A DNA stretch of 64,000 bases from Bacteroidota bacterium (GCA_027621175.1 JAQCCM010000002.1:124001-188000), one strand, 5' to 3'; numbered from the stretch's first letter, positions 9,033-18,110 are shown. Translations and numbers: made by a program. Notes: a model not told the origin generated them from the sequence alone.

Positions 9033-10317
9033 GTGATAGCATTTTAGTTAGTGTCGACAAGAAAGCTGCATTCTTGGAACGTGAATTAAAACTTTCGTTT
9101 GTTAGTGCTACCACAAAAGGTGCGTGGATTTGATCTAAACGTTCTTGGTATGATAAAAAAAGCTGACGCATCTTTCTAGAAAAACGCTGATTTCGAATAT
9201 GTGCTTCACTTAAGCAAACAGGATGAATCGTCAGCGGAGTTTGTTGCTCGTCACCCAAATCGTAAAAACGAAATGGAAAGGCTGTACTTGCGCGAAATCC
9301 AGGCGCATCTGCATACTGCATGGAATAATCATTTTTAATTCCAAGAGACGAAAACAAGCGATATGTGTGTGGAAATTGCACCATCAATTTGTGTTGTCGA
9401 ATGGATGTAATTGGACGGTGTATTAAGTCCGTAAAACGCGATATATCAACCCCAAGTGAGCTCTTGTCTATAGATGACTCAAATGATGCTAAGGGTGCCG
9501 TTGGTGCGTAATCTGAAATGCTTTTTATTTCTTGTTGATGTGTGACATTAAAAACACTTAAACTTCTGTCATGAATACCTAACTTGGTGAATAGCACAAA
9601 AAAATGGATCGAATCTATCTTTTGCATGAGCACTTCAATCCAATGATTTATGTTCGACAGCGGGTCTTCACGAACACCCAGAAGTACTAAAATTCTATCA
9701 AAAACTGATGCGAAACGGAATTGAAAAAAATCCTGAATCCCTTCCGCAAAAGACCGAAAAAACGATTTGTATTTATAGGCAAATAGTTGTGGAACGTCCA
9801 CTATAAGGGATACACTCGAAACGGAATCTTGCGCATGCGAGGTGTGAAAAAAGGCATCCCAAATAGACACAAAACGCTCAAACCATAAATCCACAAGAGG
9901 TAGATGCAAAAAGTCGTGTTTGCTTGCCAACGATTGCGATGAACCAAATCTTCCCAATGCATCTGCTACATAAGGTTGGTATTCTTCATAGCGAGACATC
10001 AAGTAAAATGCAGCAGCAAAAAAATCAAAAGGCAAAGTACTTTTATTTTGTGTAGCAAAAAAGGCAGGAAGCCCTTCCCAATCAAAAACCTGCAAGTCTA
10101 TAGTCTGAATACCTTGCTCGGTAAGTAAGCCATGCGCAGCAATAAAAAACTCGTTCCCTAGTGGTGTATTGCCATACGACATCTTTGGGCCATTATGCGC
10201 AATAAACGCACTTAAATCAGAAGTAAATGAGAGCTCCTCTCCCATTCTACTCCCAAAAAAATGCTTGAAAATATATCGAATTCGAGGTTTAACAACAGGC
10301 GTATAAACAAGAATCAT
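9025..10317 (-). CDS. polysaccharide deacetylase-like protein with DUF7033-type N-terminus
   Basis: 430 residues, soluble, no signal peptide. The N-terminus (MILVYTPVVKPRIRYIFKHFFG) and the segment PLGNEFFIAAHGLL...DLQVFDWEG match a Bacteroidota family annotated as polysaccharide deacetylase family/DUF7033. The C-terminal half carries PHTYRLFSSLGIKNDYSMQYAD and a PFRFYDLG segment like the C-terminal deacetylase fold of this family, but I do not see the classical HxxxH metal motif clearly. Lies between a TPR gene (2-base gap) and the HAD gene (8-base overlap). Probable role in envelope polysaccharide handling, inferred from family name only. Confidence 0.75.
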   Translation of the reverse strand: MILVYTPVVKPRIRYIFKHFFGSRMGEELSFTSDLSAFIAHNGPKMSYGNTPLGNEFFIAAHGLLTEQGIQTIDLQVFDWEGLPAFFATQNKSTLPFDFFAAAFYLMSRYEEYQPYVADALGRFGSSQSLASKHDFLHLPLVDLWFERFVSIWDAFFHTSHAQDSVSSVSLIVDVPQLFAYKYKSFFRSFAEGIQDFFQFRFASVFDRILVLLGVREDPLSNINHWIEVLMQKIDSIHFFVLFTKLGIHDRSLSVFNVTHQQEIKSISDYAPTAPLASFESSIDKSSLGVDISRFTDLIHRPITSIRQHKLMVQFPHTYRLFSSLGIKNDYSMQYADAPGFRASTAFPFRFYDLGDEQQTPLTIHPVCLSEAHIRNQRFSRKMRQLFLSYQERLDQIHAPFVVALTNESFNSRSKNAAFLSTLTKMLSHE

Positions 10318-10319
10318 CG

Positions 10320-11180
10320 CTACTGCTTAAAATTATTCTGAATCCACGCGCTGAGCTTATCATATTCCATCAAAGTGGACTCCATTTCAGCATCGATATT
10401 TTCTGGATTCGAAATTTTATTCAAATAATGCTGTGCAAAAGATTTGGGATAAGCAGCACCACCGTCATGCTTTTCAATAAATACTGAAAACAAACAGGAT
10501 GCTTTGCTCATGTCTTTTTGTAAATAAAACGCCAGAATACCCAAATGATAATAGGAGTCCTGTAACAAATCAGAAGGGAAATTGCAGGCCTGAATTTCAT
10601 TAATCGCGTTTAAAAACGCAACCAAGGCCTCTTTATTCTTTTTGGTTGAGCGGAAATAATAGCCTTCAGCCAAAAACCCCTCTAAAACAGACAAAGATTT
10701 TACAATTTCTAGTTTCTCCCATGCCTTTTTACTACTCCCCCCTAAAATAAAAGGAAGTTCAGTGTATAATTCTAACAAAACGATTTGAACATCAACTGCC
10801 TCAGGTTTTAAAGTACTTGCAGTTTCAAATGCCGTTTTCATGGCACTGACATAAGGCAACGACTTAACCCGTGGTAATTCTGTAGCCAAGATTCCAGAAA
10901 CACCACCATACAAGAATTGGTAATCAAAATTTTCAGGATATGCTGCGCACAGTTCAGCTAATAGCTCAAAAGCGTTTTCAAAATCTTTTGTGGAAGCATA
11001 AAGCATGGCTAACTCTTCCTGCTGTGCTCTTGTTTTTTCAGTTATGGTATCTAGTTCCTGTATACGCGTTTCTTGTGCAGCAGCAATCTCGATGGGTTCA
11101 AAAAGAGATTGGGGAATGCGTTGTCCAAAAGTAGCTGTCACGCAAAAAAATAAAAAAACTATGCGTTGAGCAAATGCCAT
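10320..11180 (-). CDS. periplasmic TPR-like protein, unknown function
   Basis: 286 residues with a short signal peptide ([20 protein letters not shown]). The rest is helical with TPR-like repeats, e.g. [23 protein letters not shown] near residues 57-79 and [19 protein letters not shown] near 208. It starts inside the last codons of obg (22-base overlap), so it is translationally coupled to that gene. Likely a scaffold in the periplasm; no specific partner can be named. Confidence 0.78.
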   Translation of the reverse strand: MAFAQRIVFLFFCVTATFGQRIPQSLFEPIEIAAAQETRIQELDTITEKTRAQQEELAMLYASTKDFENAFELLAELCAAYPENFDYQFLYGGVSGILATELPRVKSLPYVSAMKTAFETASTLKPEAVDVQIVLLELYTELPFILGGSSKKAWEKLEIVKSLSVLEGFLAEGYYFRSTKKNKEALVAFLNAINEIQACNFPSDLLQDSYYHLGILAFYLQKDMSKASCLFSVFIEKHDGGAAYPKSFAQHYLNKISNPENIDAEMESTLMEYDKLSAWIQNNFKQ

Positions 11181-12157
11181 AGGCTGTCTTTTAATGTAGC
11201 AATGCCGTGTTGCGAAACAGATGAAAACAGAACGAAAGGAATATCTTTAAAAGCTGCTTTACACTCTGATTCAATAGCACTATATAGTTCCTCGTCCAAC
11301 AAATCAGCTTTTGATATACCTACGATAAAATTTTTGTCCAACAACTCGGGATTATACCGTGTTAGTTCATTGTTTAAAATAGTAAATTCTTCTTTAATAT
11401 CTTTCGTATCTGCAGGAATAACGTACAGCAGCACACTATTGCGCTCAATATGTCGCAAAAAATAATGCCCTAGCCCCTTCCCTTCTGCGGCTCCTTCAAT
11501 AATACCGGGGATATCCGCCATTACAAAAGAAGTAAAGTCACGGTGTTGAACAATGCCCAAATTAGGCTTTAGTGTGGTAAACGGATAATCTGCAATTTTG
11601 GGTTTTGCAGACGTTAACGCAGCCAATAAGGTAGATTTTCCAGCGTTGGGAAATCCAACCAACCCCACATCTGCCAATACTTTTAACTCTAATATAATGT
11701 CACGTTCAATGCCCTCTTTTCCTGGTTGTGCATAGCGTGGCGCTTGATTTGTAGGACTTTTAAAATGCCAATTTCCTCTACCGCCCATACCTCCTGGCGC
11801 TACAATAACATCTTCTTCGGATGTGATCTCTGCAATGCGTTCACCCGTGTTGGAATCTAATACGACCGTTCCCAAAGGAACCGGAACAATGAGGTCCTCA
11901 CCATCTGCGCCCGTACTTCTACTTTTACTTCCGTGAAAGCCGTGTTCTGCTTTAAAATGACGCTTAAACTTAAACGTTACAAGCGTCCACAAGTTTTTGT
12001 CGCCGCGAAGAATTACGTGTCCGCCACGACCGCCATCACCGCCGTCTGGGCCGCCTTTTGTAATGTATTTTTCCCGGTGAAAATGTGTAGATCCCTTCCC
12101 CCCATTACCAGAACTAACGTGGATTTTTACATAATCTACAAAATTCCCTTCCGTCAT
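11159..12157 (-). CDS. obg: GTPase Obg/CgtA
   Basis: 332 residues, the short Bacteroidota form. The glycine-rich Obg fold is at residues 1-158 ([26 protein letters not shown]), followed by the G domain with G1 [10 protein letters not shown]3 DIPGIIEGA and an NKxD-like SKAD. It is an essential GTPase of 50S ribosome assembly and stress control. Its ATG overlaps the adk stop by one base (TAATG), giving an adk-obg-TPR-DUF7033-HAD gene string. The variable C-terminal OCT domain is absent, as often in this phylum. Confidence 0.96.
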   Translation of the reverse strand: MTEGNFVDYVKIHVSSGNGGKGSTHFHREKYITKGGPDGGDGGRGGHVILRGDKNLWTLVTFKFKRHFKAEHGFHGSKSRSTGADGEDLIVPVPLGTVVLDSNTGERIAEITSEEDVIVAPGGMGGRGNWHFKSPTNQAPRYAQPGKEGIERDIILELKVLADVGLVGFPNAGKSTLLAALTSAKPKIADYPFTTLKPNLGIVQHRDFTSFVMADIPGIIEGAAEGKGLGHYFLRHIERNSVLLYVIPADTKDIKEEFTILNNELTRYNPELLDKNFIVGISKADLLDEELYSAIESECKAAFKDIPFVLFSSVSQHGIATLKDSLWHLLNA

Positions 12158-12729
12158 TACAGTTGTTCTACAATGGTGGTAAGTTGCTTGGCAATAGACG
12201 CAATAGAGCCTTCCCCGTTTATGGTATGAAATTTACCTTGTGCGGTGTAATAGTCAATAAGCGGTGCTGTTTTCTTATTGTATTCCGCAAAGCGATTTCT
12301 AATTTTTTCTTCGTCTTGGTCATCAACACGTCCACTGTCTTTTCCCCTATCTAACAGGCGAGCCACCAAAATATCTTCGCTTACATCGAGCGCTAATGTG
12401 GCAGCAATTGCCATATTGTTTTTAGTTAAAAAGGCATCTAAAGCCTCCGCTTGTGAAGTCGTTCGTGGAAATCCATCAAAGATAAATCCAGCAACTTTAG
12501 GATGTTTTAACACCTCATCTTCAAGCATTTGAATGGTTACTTCGTCTGGAACCAATTCGCCCTTATCCATATATCCTTTTGCTAAAACTCCCAAAGAAGT
12601 TTCGTTTTTGATGTTGTACCGAAACACATCTCCCGTAGAAATATGAAAAAGGTTAAACGTGTCTTTTAAAAACGCGGCTTGTGTTCCTTTTCCTGCACCG
12701 GGTTTTCCAAACAAAATGATATTCTTCAT
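12157..12729 (-). CDS. adk: adenylate kinase
   Basis: 190 residues from the ATG at 12729; the longer ORF-track start adds 33 residues with no homology and runs across the promoter. P-loop [10 protein letters not shown], the AMP-binding segment STGDVFR, FDGFPRT, and the [13 protein letters not shown] region give the short-lid form without the zinc domain. It makes 2 ADP from ATP and AMP. It heads the adk-obg string and is divergent from purK. Confidence 0.96.
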   Translation of the reverse strand: MKNIILFGKPGAGKGTQAAFLKDTFNLFHISTGDVFRYNIKNETSLGVLAKGYMDKGELVPDEVTIQMLEDEVLKHPKVAGFIFDGFPRTTSQAEALDAFLTKNNMAIAATLALDVSEDILVARLLDRGKDSGRVDDQDEEKIRNRFAEYNKKTAPLIDYYTAQGKFHTINGEGSIASIAKQLTTIVEQL

Positions 12730-12745
12730 GCGTAATTTTAAAGGA

Positions 12746-12753
12746 CAAAGATA
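12746..12753 (-). promoter_or_regulatory. -7 box for adk
   Basis: On the minus strand the sequence reads TATCTTTG, an exact TAnnTTTG match, 16 bases before the adk ATG. This supports the short adk start. It faces the purK box at 12804-12811. Confidence 0.65.
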
Positions 12754-12803
12754 TCCTATTTTAAGCAGTACGCCTACTGTGTGAACACATTGCAGAATAT
12801 CCG

Positions 12804-12811
12804 TACCTTTG
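12804..12811 (+). promoter_or_regulatory. -7 box for purK-purE
   Basis: TACCTTTG matches TAnnTTTG and ends 8 bases before the purK ATG at 12820. It lies inside the extended ORF-track version of purK, which is why the GTG start at 12781 was not used. Confidence 0.6.
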
Positions 12812-12819
12812 TGGGGGTT

Positions 12820-13977
12820 ATGAAACACGTTATTTCTTCAGATTTCACCCTCGGTATTTTGGGTGGAGGCCAGCTCGGCAAAATGCTTCTCGATGTTACG
12901 CGCCGGTGGGATATTCGCACACATATTCTCGATCCAAACCCTGAAGCATCTGCTCGGAATAGTTGCCATCATTTTGTTCAGGGAGACTTGATGGACTACG
13001 ACACCGTATTGCATTTTGGAAAAGATGTAGATGTATTGACAATTGAAATTGAGCATGTTAACATAGATGCGCTATACGCATTAGAAAAAAGAGGTGTACG
13101 CGTGTATCCCAAACCTGCAACCTTAGATGTGATTCAAAACAAACGCACGCAAAAAGAATTTTATACCACGCAAAATCTTCCCACGGCGTCCTATGTTGCC
13201 TTTGTAAACAAAGCTGAACTACAAGAATCGGCTGCAAATGGAAAGATCTCATTTCCTTGTATTTGGAAAGCTGCACGTTTTGGCTACGACGGTTTTGGCG
13301 TAAAGAAATGTGATGACATCACTGCCATAGATGCACTGCCAGACAGCGAATGCATCGTGGAGGACCTTGTGCCTATTGCAAAAGAAATTTCAGTTATTGT
13401 GGCGCGTAGTGCCTCTGGCGAAGTAGCGCTTTACCCACCCGTTGGCATGGCGTTTCACCCTACCGCAAATCAAGTGGAATTTGTGTATTACCCAACAGAA
13501 CTAGACCCTTCCATTTTAGAAAAAGCACAAAAGATTGCTGAAGAATTGGTGGCTGCTTGGGAGCATGTTGGTCTTTTGGCGGTGGAGTTTTTTGTTGACG
13601 AAAACAACGCCCTTTGGATTAACGAGGTAGCTCCGCGCCCTCACAACAGCGGTCACCTAAGTATTGAAGGTTGCATCACCTCTCAGTTTGAACAACACCT
13701 TCGCGCAATTTTAGATGCACCCCTAGGTAAAACTGATTTTTACCGGCCTACGATTATGGCCAATGTAGTAGGCCCTGCTGATGTTACTGGAACATTTACA
13801 TATAAGGGTGTTGAAACGGTTTTAAGTACACCACAAGCCAGACTGCACGTCTATGGTAAAAAAACAACAAAGCCGCAACGTAAGATGGGGCATATTACCC
13901 TAACAGGGGATGATTTAAATGGTATTTTTAAACAAATAAAAGAACTCAAAACGGTTCTTCAACTAAAAGCGAAATGA
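12820..13977 (+). CDS. purK: N5-carboxyaminoimidazole ribonucleotide synthase
   Basis: 385 residues from the ATG at 12820 (MKHVISSDFTLGILGGGQLG). It is an ATP-grasp enzyme: an N-terminal Rossmann-like part with GGGQLGKML, a central ATP-grasp domain with GYDGFGVKK, and the late motif EVAPRPHNSGH. It carboxylates AIR to N5-CAIR with ATP and bicarbonate in purine synthesis. purE follows after one base, so both steps are in one operon. Confidence 0.95.
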   Translation: MKHVISSDFTLGILGGGQLGKMLLDVTRRWDIRTHILDPNPEASARNSCHHFVQGDLMDYDTVLHFGKDVDVLTIEIEHVNIDALYALEKRGVRVYPKPATLDVIQNKRTQKEFYTTQNLPTASYVAFVNKAELQESAANGKISFPCIWKAARFGYDGFGVKKCDDITAIDALPDSECIVEDLVPIAKEISVIVARSASGEVALYPPVGMAFHPTANQVEFVYYPTELDPSILEKAQKIAEELVAAWEHVGLLAVEFFVDENNALWINEVAPRPHNSGHLSIEGCITSQFEQHLRAILDAPLGKTDFYRPTIMANVVGPADVTGTFTYKGVETVLSTPQARLHVYGKKTTKPQRKMGHITLTGDDLNGIFKQIKELKTVLQLKAK

Positions 13978-13978
13978 T

Positions 13979-14464
13979 ATGAAAGTAGCTGTTATTATGG
14001 GAAGCAAAAGCGATCTTCCCGTCATGCAAGAAGCCATCGACACCTTAGCATTATTTGAAATAGACACGTTTGTTGATATTGTTTCTGCACACCGAACACC
14101 AGAAAAAATGATGCAATTTGCCACTACGGCACATAATAAGGACATTGATGTCATCATTGCGGGTGCGGGAGGCGCAGCGCATTTGCCCGGAATGGTAGCC
14201 TCTGCAAGTCCGCTTCCAGTGATTGGTGTTCCCGTAAAATCCTCCAACTCCATTGACGGTTGGGACTCTGTGCTTTCTATTTTACAAATGCCTGGCGGAG
14301 TACCTGTAGCTACAGTTGCGCTAAACGGCGCTAAAAATGCTGCACTGCTTGCGTGTCAGATTCTTGGTGTTAAAAACCCCGCACTAAGAGAAGCCATGAT
14401 TGCATACAAAGAATCCTTGGGAGAAAAAGTGCACCAAAGCGCAAAAGAACTCAATCAAAAATAA
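13979..14464 (+). CDS. purE: N5-carboxyaminoimidazole ribonucleotide mutase
   Basis: 161 residues, standard length for class I PurE. Motifs are MGSKSDLPVM near the start, SAHRTP (catalytic His), AGAGGAAHLPGM and the late PGGVPVATVA. It converts N5-CAIR to CAIR, the step after PurK encoded one base upstream. No terminator hairpin of usual type follows; the message would run into the hairpin repeats at 14.5 kb. Confidence 0.96.
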   Translation: MKVAVIMGSKSDLPVMQEAIDTLALFEIDTFVDIVSAHRTPEKMMQFATTAHNKDIDVIIAGAGGAAHLPGMVASASPLPVIGVPVKSSNSIDGWDSVLSILQMPGGVPVATVALNGAKNAALLACQILGVKNPALREAMIAYKESLGEKVHQSAKELNQK

Positions 14465-14519
14465 GCGTATTACTCATCGTTTAGCGAATGACTGAAATGA
14501 TCCTGAATTGAATCTGAAA

Positions 14520-14703
14520 CGAGTTCAGATTGACAAGGAGGTTGACAAACGGGATGACAAAGGATGACAAACGGGATGGACTCTGCCTGCTTGTCACACT
14601 GAACTTGTTTCAGTGTCACACTGATTCCGAAACAAGTTCGGAATGACAAACGGGATGGATTCTGTCTGGCATACTGAACCTGCCTACGGGAGGCAGGCTC
14701 GTT
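14520..14703. repeat. palindromic intergenic repeat block, left of the GIY-YIG gene
   Basis: The block holds several short hairpins: ACACTGAA/TTCAGTGT (14596-14616), ATTCCGAA/TTCGGAAT (14624-14644) and CCTGCCT/AGGCAGG (14679-14697). They are separated by variants of GATGACAAACGGGATG. Two units recur on the other side of the GIY-YIG gene: TGTCACACTGAACTTGTTTC and GGATTCTGTCTGGC followed by a TACTGAACCTGCCT variant. No gene is seen here apart from the last codons of the GIY-YIG ORF, which run up to the block's edge. Confidence 0.85.
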
Positions 14704-15012
14704 TCAGGGTCTCCCTAACGGTTTCCATAAATTATCCCAATTCGGATTACGCGCTTCTATCAAATTAATCTTCCACGCTCTGTGCCAGTTTTTTAATTGT
14801 TTTTCCCGAGCAATGGCATCCAATACATATTGAAATTCTTCAAAATACACCAATTGCTTTACATTGTACTTTGCCGTGAATTTACTGCCCTCGTTTCTCA
14901 TATGACGTTCCATACGATCATCTAGGCCTCCCGTAACGCCAATGTATAATGCACCTCGGGGTTTGTTAGCTAGGATATATACCCAGTAGTTGTGATAGTA
15001 ACGTTTCGCCAT
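14704..15012 (-). CDS. GIY-YIG nuclease family protein
   Basis: 102 residues. The GIY-YIG core is visible: VYILANKPRGALYIGVTG (the two Tyr-containing strands), the catalytic Arg in DDRMERH, and a Glu-bearing helix (AIAREKQLKNW). These single-domain proteins (UPF0213/COG2827 type) are common in Bacteroidota; cellular role is not settled. It is flanked on both sides by related hairpin repeats, and its last codons run into the left repeat block. The start is the ATG at 15012; upstream in-frame extension crosses repeat DNA and is rejected. Confidence 0.88.
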   Translation of the reverse strand: MAKRYYHNYWVYILANKPRGALYIGVTGGLDDRMERHMRNEGSKFTAKYNVKQLVYFEEFQYVLDAIAREKQLKNWHRAWKINLIEARNPNWDNLWKPLGRP

Positions 15013-15059
15013 GGAAGGGATGTTTGGGGTTGATTATAAATATAAGAGTTTTCGGTTTG

Positions 15060-15257
15060 ACGTGGGTGGATGGATTCTGTCTGGCGTACTGAACCTGCCT
15101 GCCATGCCCGTTCGGTTGAGGCGGGCGGCAGGCAGGCTTGTTTCAGTGTCTCGTTGATCCAGCATGTCACACTGAACTTGTTTCAGTGTCTCGTTGATCC
15201 TGAAATAAATTCAGGATGACATAGGATGACATAGGATGACAAGGAGATGACAAAACA
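15060..15257. repeat. palindromic intergenic repeat block, right of the GIY-YIG gene
   Basis: It contains a long perfect hairpin arm pair CCTGCCTGCC (15094-15103) / GGCAGGCAGG (15127-15136) with an inner GCCCG/CGGGC stem. A second copy of TGTCACACTGAACTTGTTTC with its ACACTGAA/TTCAGTGT hairpin lies near 15166-15191, and ATCCTGAA/TTCAGGAT near 15197-15216. A short tandem GGATGACATA (two copies plus degenerate ends) finishes the block. Units match the block left of the gene. Confidence 0.85.
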
Positions 15258-15289
15258 GGAGAAAACAAGTTTTTTCATATTAGTATTAT

Positions 15290-15808
15290 TTATTCCTTAT
15301 CTAAAAATTTATAGTTTAAAAGGTTTCGTGTAAAGCGTTTACCCATAACTTCAACACTTAGGATATACTCTCCCTGAGCTAGGGTCCTTAACTCTATTCG
15401 TTGTTTTTGTTTAGCGTCATAAATTTGCTGCACTATCAGGCGACCGCTAACGTCATGAAGGTTAAACTCTAAATCACCAGAAACATTGGCGCTAAAAGAC
15501 AGCTCTAGGTAGTCCACAAAAGGGTTGGGATAAACCAGCAAATCGAAGTCCGTTACATTTGCTTCGTTAGTTAAGGCATTCTGAGGGAGTAGAAACCCTC
15601 GCAACACTGCGTGATTTTGTTGGTTAATAGGTCCTGTAATGCCCATTTGACCAATACTCTGCTGTACTTTAAAATTGCCTACTTGTATATTATGTGCATC
15701 TCGAACTGAAGAAGAAAGGGAAGCGCGAAGGACTTTGACCTGGGCAACAGAAAACCCAGTGTAAAGCAAGAAAAATAAGGCTAAGTATTTTGGGTAAATT
15801 TGTTTCAA
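15290..15808 (-). CDS. small T9SS-secreted protein, unknown function
   Basis: 172 residues starting at TTG (15808); no in-frame ATG precedes the signal peptide (ALFFLLYTGFSVAQ), so the TTG is the best start. After a short ~75-residue region with QQSIGQMGITG and LRGFLLPQ comes a type A sorting domain (LLVYPNPFVDYLELSF...LAQGEYILSVEV). Proteins of this layout, a short head with a sorting tail, are common in Flavobacteriia next to larger secreted proteins. Here no partner is adjacent, and the function is unknown. Confidence 0.82.
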   Translation of the reverse strand: MKQIYPKYLALFFLLYTGFSVAQVKVLRASLSSSVRDAHNIQVGNFKVQQSIGQMGITGPINQQNHAVLRGFLLPQNALTNEANVTDFDLLVYPNPFVDYLELSFSANVSGDLEFNLHDVSGRLIVQQIYDAKQKQRIELRTLAQGEYILSVEVMGKRFTRNLLNYKFLDKE

Positions 15809-15872
15809 ATTAGTTAAATTGGTTTTTTACAGGACGATATTTTTAGAATACCTTTCTTAAAATTATTTGATA

Positions 15873-15880
15873 CAAATGTA
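15873..15880 (-). promoter_or_regulatory. -7 box for the small T9SS gene
   Basis: The minus strand reads TACATTTG, a TAnnTTTG match, 65 bases before the TTG start. Confidence 0.4.
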
Positions 15881-16048
15881 TTTTAGGGGTGTACCTGATT
15901 GGCGTTGAGAAGGATTTGCAAGGGGAAATAAGTGGTGAAACTACGTTGAAAGGGGGTGAACAGACATTAAAAGTCTGGATTTTCACTTGTAAGAAAAATC
16001 TTACTTTTGATGGTTTAATTATTAATTTTCATAAAAAAAGTAGTCATA

Positions 16049-16079
16049 TTGTAGAACTACACACAAAAATGTATATTTG
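16049..16079 (+). promoter_or_regulatory. rplS promoter
   Basis: TTG (16049-16051), a 20-base spacer, then TATATTTG (16072-16079) is a full match to the Bacteroidota housekeeping promoter. Transcription would start near 16085, giving a leader of about 60 bases before the rplS ATG. Confidence 0.8.
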
Positions 16080-16145
16080 CCACCCGCTAAGAAACCGCTG
16101 GCGAAGTACGTGTATGTTTCTTTGCGATAATTTAAACCATATACA

Positions 16146-16499
16146 ATGGAGGCCTTACTACAATATGTACAGGACGAGTTTGTTCCCAAAAATGAATTTC
16201 CAAGCTTTCAGGCTGGAGATACCATCACTGTTTATTACGAAATTCGCGAAGGCGAGAAAGTAAGAACTCAGTTTTTCAAAGGAGTTGTTATTCAAATTAA
16301 AGGAAGCGGCGCAACCAAAACCTTTACCATCCGCAAAATGTCGGGTACGGTGGGTGTAGAGCGTATTTTCCCTTTGAATCTTCCGGGAATTCAAAAAATT
16401 GAGGTGAATAGCCGAGGAAAAGTACGTCGTTCGCGCATTTACTACTTCCGCAACCTTACAGGTAAAAAAGCACGTATCAAGGAACGTCAGTTTAAATAG
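16146..16499 (+). CDS. rplS: 50S ribosomal protein L19
   Basis: 117 residues, normal length. The L19 core is plain: PSFQAGDTITVYYEIREGEK, FKGVVIQIKGSG, FTIRKMSGTVGVERIFP, and the basic end RSRIYYFRNLTGKKARIKERQFK. It sits at the 30S/50S interface. It stands alone behind its own promoter. Its last 67 bases are repeated 176 bases downstream as a broken fragment. Confidence 0.97.
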   Translation: MEALLQYVQDEFVPKNEFPSFQAGDTITVYYEIREGEKVRTQFFKGVVIQIKGSGATKTFTIRKMSGTVGVERIFPLNLPGIQKIEVNSRGKVRRSRIYYFRNLTGKKARIKERQFK

Positions 16500-16520
16500 T
16501 AGCTTACGCTCGTTTAACGC

Positions 16521-16547
16521 CGTTTACTTATTTAAATAAACGTTTTT
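16521..16547 (+). terminator. probable rplS terminator
   Basis: A CGTTTACTT / AAATAAACG stem (one mismatch, ATTT loop) is followed by five T. It begins 22 bases after the rplS stop and is weaker than the terminator at 4117. Confidence 0.55.
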
Positions 16548-16593
16548 GGGGTTTCTCCTAACTTTTTGGAGACTGTCTCAAAAGACGTAGTAT

Positions 16594-16675
16594 TTTAGTT
16601 CGTCATTAGCGCATTTACTACTTCCGCAACCTTACAGGTAAAAAAGCACGTTTCATGGAACGTCAGTTTAAATAG
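16594..16675 (+). pseudogene. partial duplicate of the rplS 3' end
   Basis: Bases 16609-16675 match 16433-16499 (end of rplS) at 65 of 67 positions, including the TAG stop. Upstream of that the match fades but continues at lower identity (GTTCGTCATTAG against GTACGTCGTTCG), now with an in-frame TAG. In frame the fragment would read RIYYFRNLTGKKARFMERQFK. There is no start codon, so it cannot make protein. It is a leftover of duplication or of recombination with a second rplS allele. Confidence 0.85.
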
Positions 16676-16851
16676 CCTCCAGAGCTTATTTAATGTTCAT
16701 GGTTATTTAAGATCTAAAAAAAATAGGTCTTTGTCGTCAATGCTTTGAGGTTCTATACCTATTCACTATTGCCTATTGCCTATTTTTTGTTACTAACAAA
16801 CAGCGCAGTTCAAAATTTAAGTTGTCGTTTTTTTATAACCGCATCGGGGTG

Positions 16852-16859
16852 TATATTTG
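16852..16859 (+). promoter_or_regulatory. -7 box for icd
   Basis: TATATTTG, an exact consensus match, lies 21 bases before the icd ATG. A TTG at 16822-16824 is somewhat too far upstream (27-base spacer). Confidence 0.6.
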
Positions 16860-16880
16860 CACCCAATTTAATCAAAAACC

Positions 16881-18110
16881 ATGGCCAAAATCCACGTTGC
16901 TAATCCCGTTGTAGAGATGGATGGAGACGAAATGACACGTATCATTTGGGACTTTATTAAACAACAACTTATCCTTCCTTATTTAGACGTAGAGCTTCTT
17001 TACTACGACCTCAGTGTTACTTCACGAGATGAAACCAACGACCAAATTACCATTGATGCCGCAGAAGCGATCAAAAAATATAATGTTGGAATCAAATGTG
17101 CTACCATCACACCCGATGAAAACCGAGTAGAAGAATTTAAGCTAAAAGAAATGTGGCGCTCTCCTAACGGTACCATCCGTAATATAGTAGGCGGAACCGT
17201 ATTCCGCGAACCTATTATCATGAGCAATGTGCCACGATATGTACAGGGTTGGACAAAACCGATATGTATTGGACGTCATGCGTTTGGGGATCAATACCGT
17301 GCTACGGATACTGTAATCAAAGGAAAAGGGAAACTCACCATGACCTTTACACCCGAAGATGGTGGCGAAGCCAAAACATGGGAGGTGTATAATTTCCAAG
17401 AAGGTGGTGTAGCCATGAGCATGTACAACATTGATTCCTCTATATATGGATTTGCACGTTCGTGTATGAACAGAGCCATCAGCAAAAAATGGCCGTTGTA
17501 TCTTTCAACAAAAAACACCATCATGAAGGCATATGATGGACGCTTTAAAGATATTTTCCAAGAAGTATTCGAAAATGAATTTGCTGATCAATTTGAAGCA
17601 TTGGGTATCACTTATGAGCACCGACTGATTGACGACATGGTGGCTGCTGCCATGAAATGGAGTGGCGGATTTGTATGGGCATGTAAAAACTATGATGGTG
17701 ATGTACAGTCTGATACTGTGGCACAAGGGTTTGGCTCGCTAGGGTTAATGACTTCTACATTGGTTACGCCAGACGGAAAAACCTTAGAAGCTGAAGCTGC
17801 GCACGGTACCGTAACACGTCATTACCGCCAGCACCAACAAGGAAAAGAAACTTCAACCAATCCCATTGCATCCATTTTTGCTTGGACACGTGGATTAGCA
17901 CACCGTGCTAAACTAGATAACAACCGTGATTTGGCTGAGTTCTGTACTACTTTGGAAGAAGTGTGTATCCAAACGGTTGAGGGAGGTCAAATGACCAAAG
18001 ACTTGGCGATGCTTATTCACAAAGAAGAAATGACGCGTGAAAATTACCTGACCACACAAGAATTTCTTGCTGCCATTAAAGAAAATTTAGACAAGTCTTT
18101 ATCTGCATAA
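16881..18110 (+). CDS. icd: NADP-dependent isocitrate dehydrogenase, eukaryotic-like dimeric type
   Basis: 409 residues, the length of the short eukaryote-like (type II) enzyme rather than the E. coli type. Motifs include [36 protein letters not shown] (substrate Ser and Arg), the Asp metal site in [11 protein letters not shown], and [13 protein letters not shown] near the coenzyme site. It oxidises isocitrate to 2-oxoglutarate in the TCA cycle. It has its own promoter. The TonB receptor gene follows after only 16 bases. Confidence 0.96.
   Translation: MAKIHVANPVVEMDGDEMTRIIWDFIKQQLILPYLDVELLYYDLSVTSRDETNDQITIDAAEAIKKYNVGIKCATITPDENRVEEFKLKEMWRSPNGTIRNIVGGTVFREPIIMSNVPRYVQGWTKPICIGRHAFGDQYRATDTVIKGKGKLTMTFTPEDGGEAKTWEVYNFQEGGVAMSMYNIDSSIYGFARSCMNRAISKKWPLYLSTKNTIMKAYDGRFKDIFQEVFENEFADQFEALGITYEHRLIDDMVAAAMKWSGGFVWACKNYDGDVQSDTVAQGFGSLGLMTSTLVTPDGKTLEAEAAHGTVTRHYRQHQQGKETSTNPIASIFAWTRGLAHRAKLDNNRDLAEFCTTLEEVCIQTVEGGQMTKDLAMLIHKEEMTRENYLTTQEFLAAIKENLDKSLSA

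Larger units (their letters stand above)
15809..16145. other. 337-base intergenic region holding two divergent promoters
   Basis: No supported gene: the ORF 15889-16263 runs in another frame across the start of rplS and resembles nothing. The region holds a minus-strand box TACATTTG (15873-15880) for the T9SS gene and the rplS promoter near 16049-16079. The ~70 bases between the rplS promoter and its ATG would be a leader; I see no clear hairpin in it. Confidence 0.6.
16500..16880. other. 381-base intergenic region with terminator, rplS remnant and icd promoter
   Basis: In order: the rplS terminator, a GAGACTGTCTC palindrome (16570-16580) followed by AAAA that resembles the end of some insertion sequences, a 67-base partial copy of the rplS 3' end, a short CTATTGCCTATTGCCTATTT tandem near 16767-16786, and the icd promoter box. 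No intact gene. Confidence 0.65.

Noticed and set aside
12730-12828. 33-residue N-terminal extension of adk
   Set aside because: Covers the adk -7 box and the intergenic region; the normal adenylate kinase start is the ATG at 12729.
13058-13276. 72-residue minus-strand ORF inside purK
   Set aside because: Shadow frame of a clear purK coding sequence; no homology or start context.
15889-16263. ORF of 124 residues upstream of rplS
   Set aside because: Runs in another frame across the rplS start, overlaps the promoter, resembles no known protein and begins inside AT-rich intergenic DNA.
16570-16584. complete insertion sequence at the GAGACTGTCTC palindrome
   Set aside because: No transposase gene and no second terminal repeat are present; at most a remnant end, mentioned only in the rplS finding.
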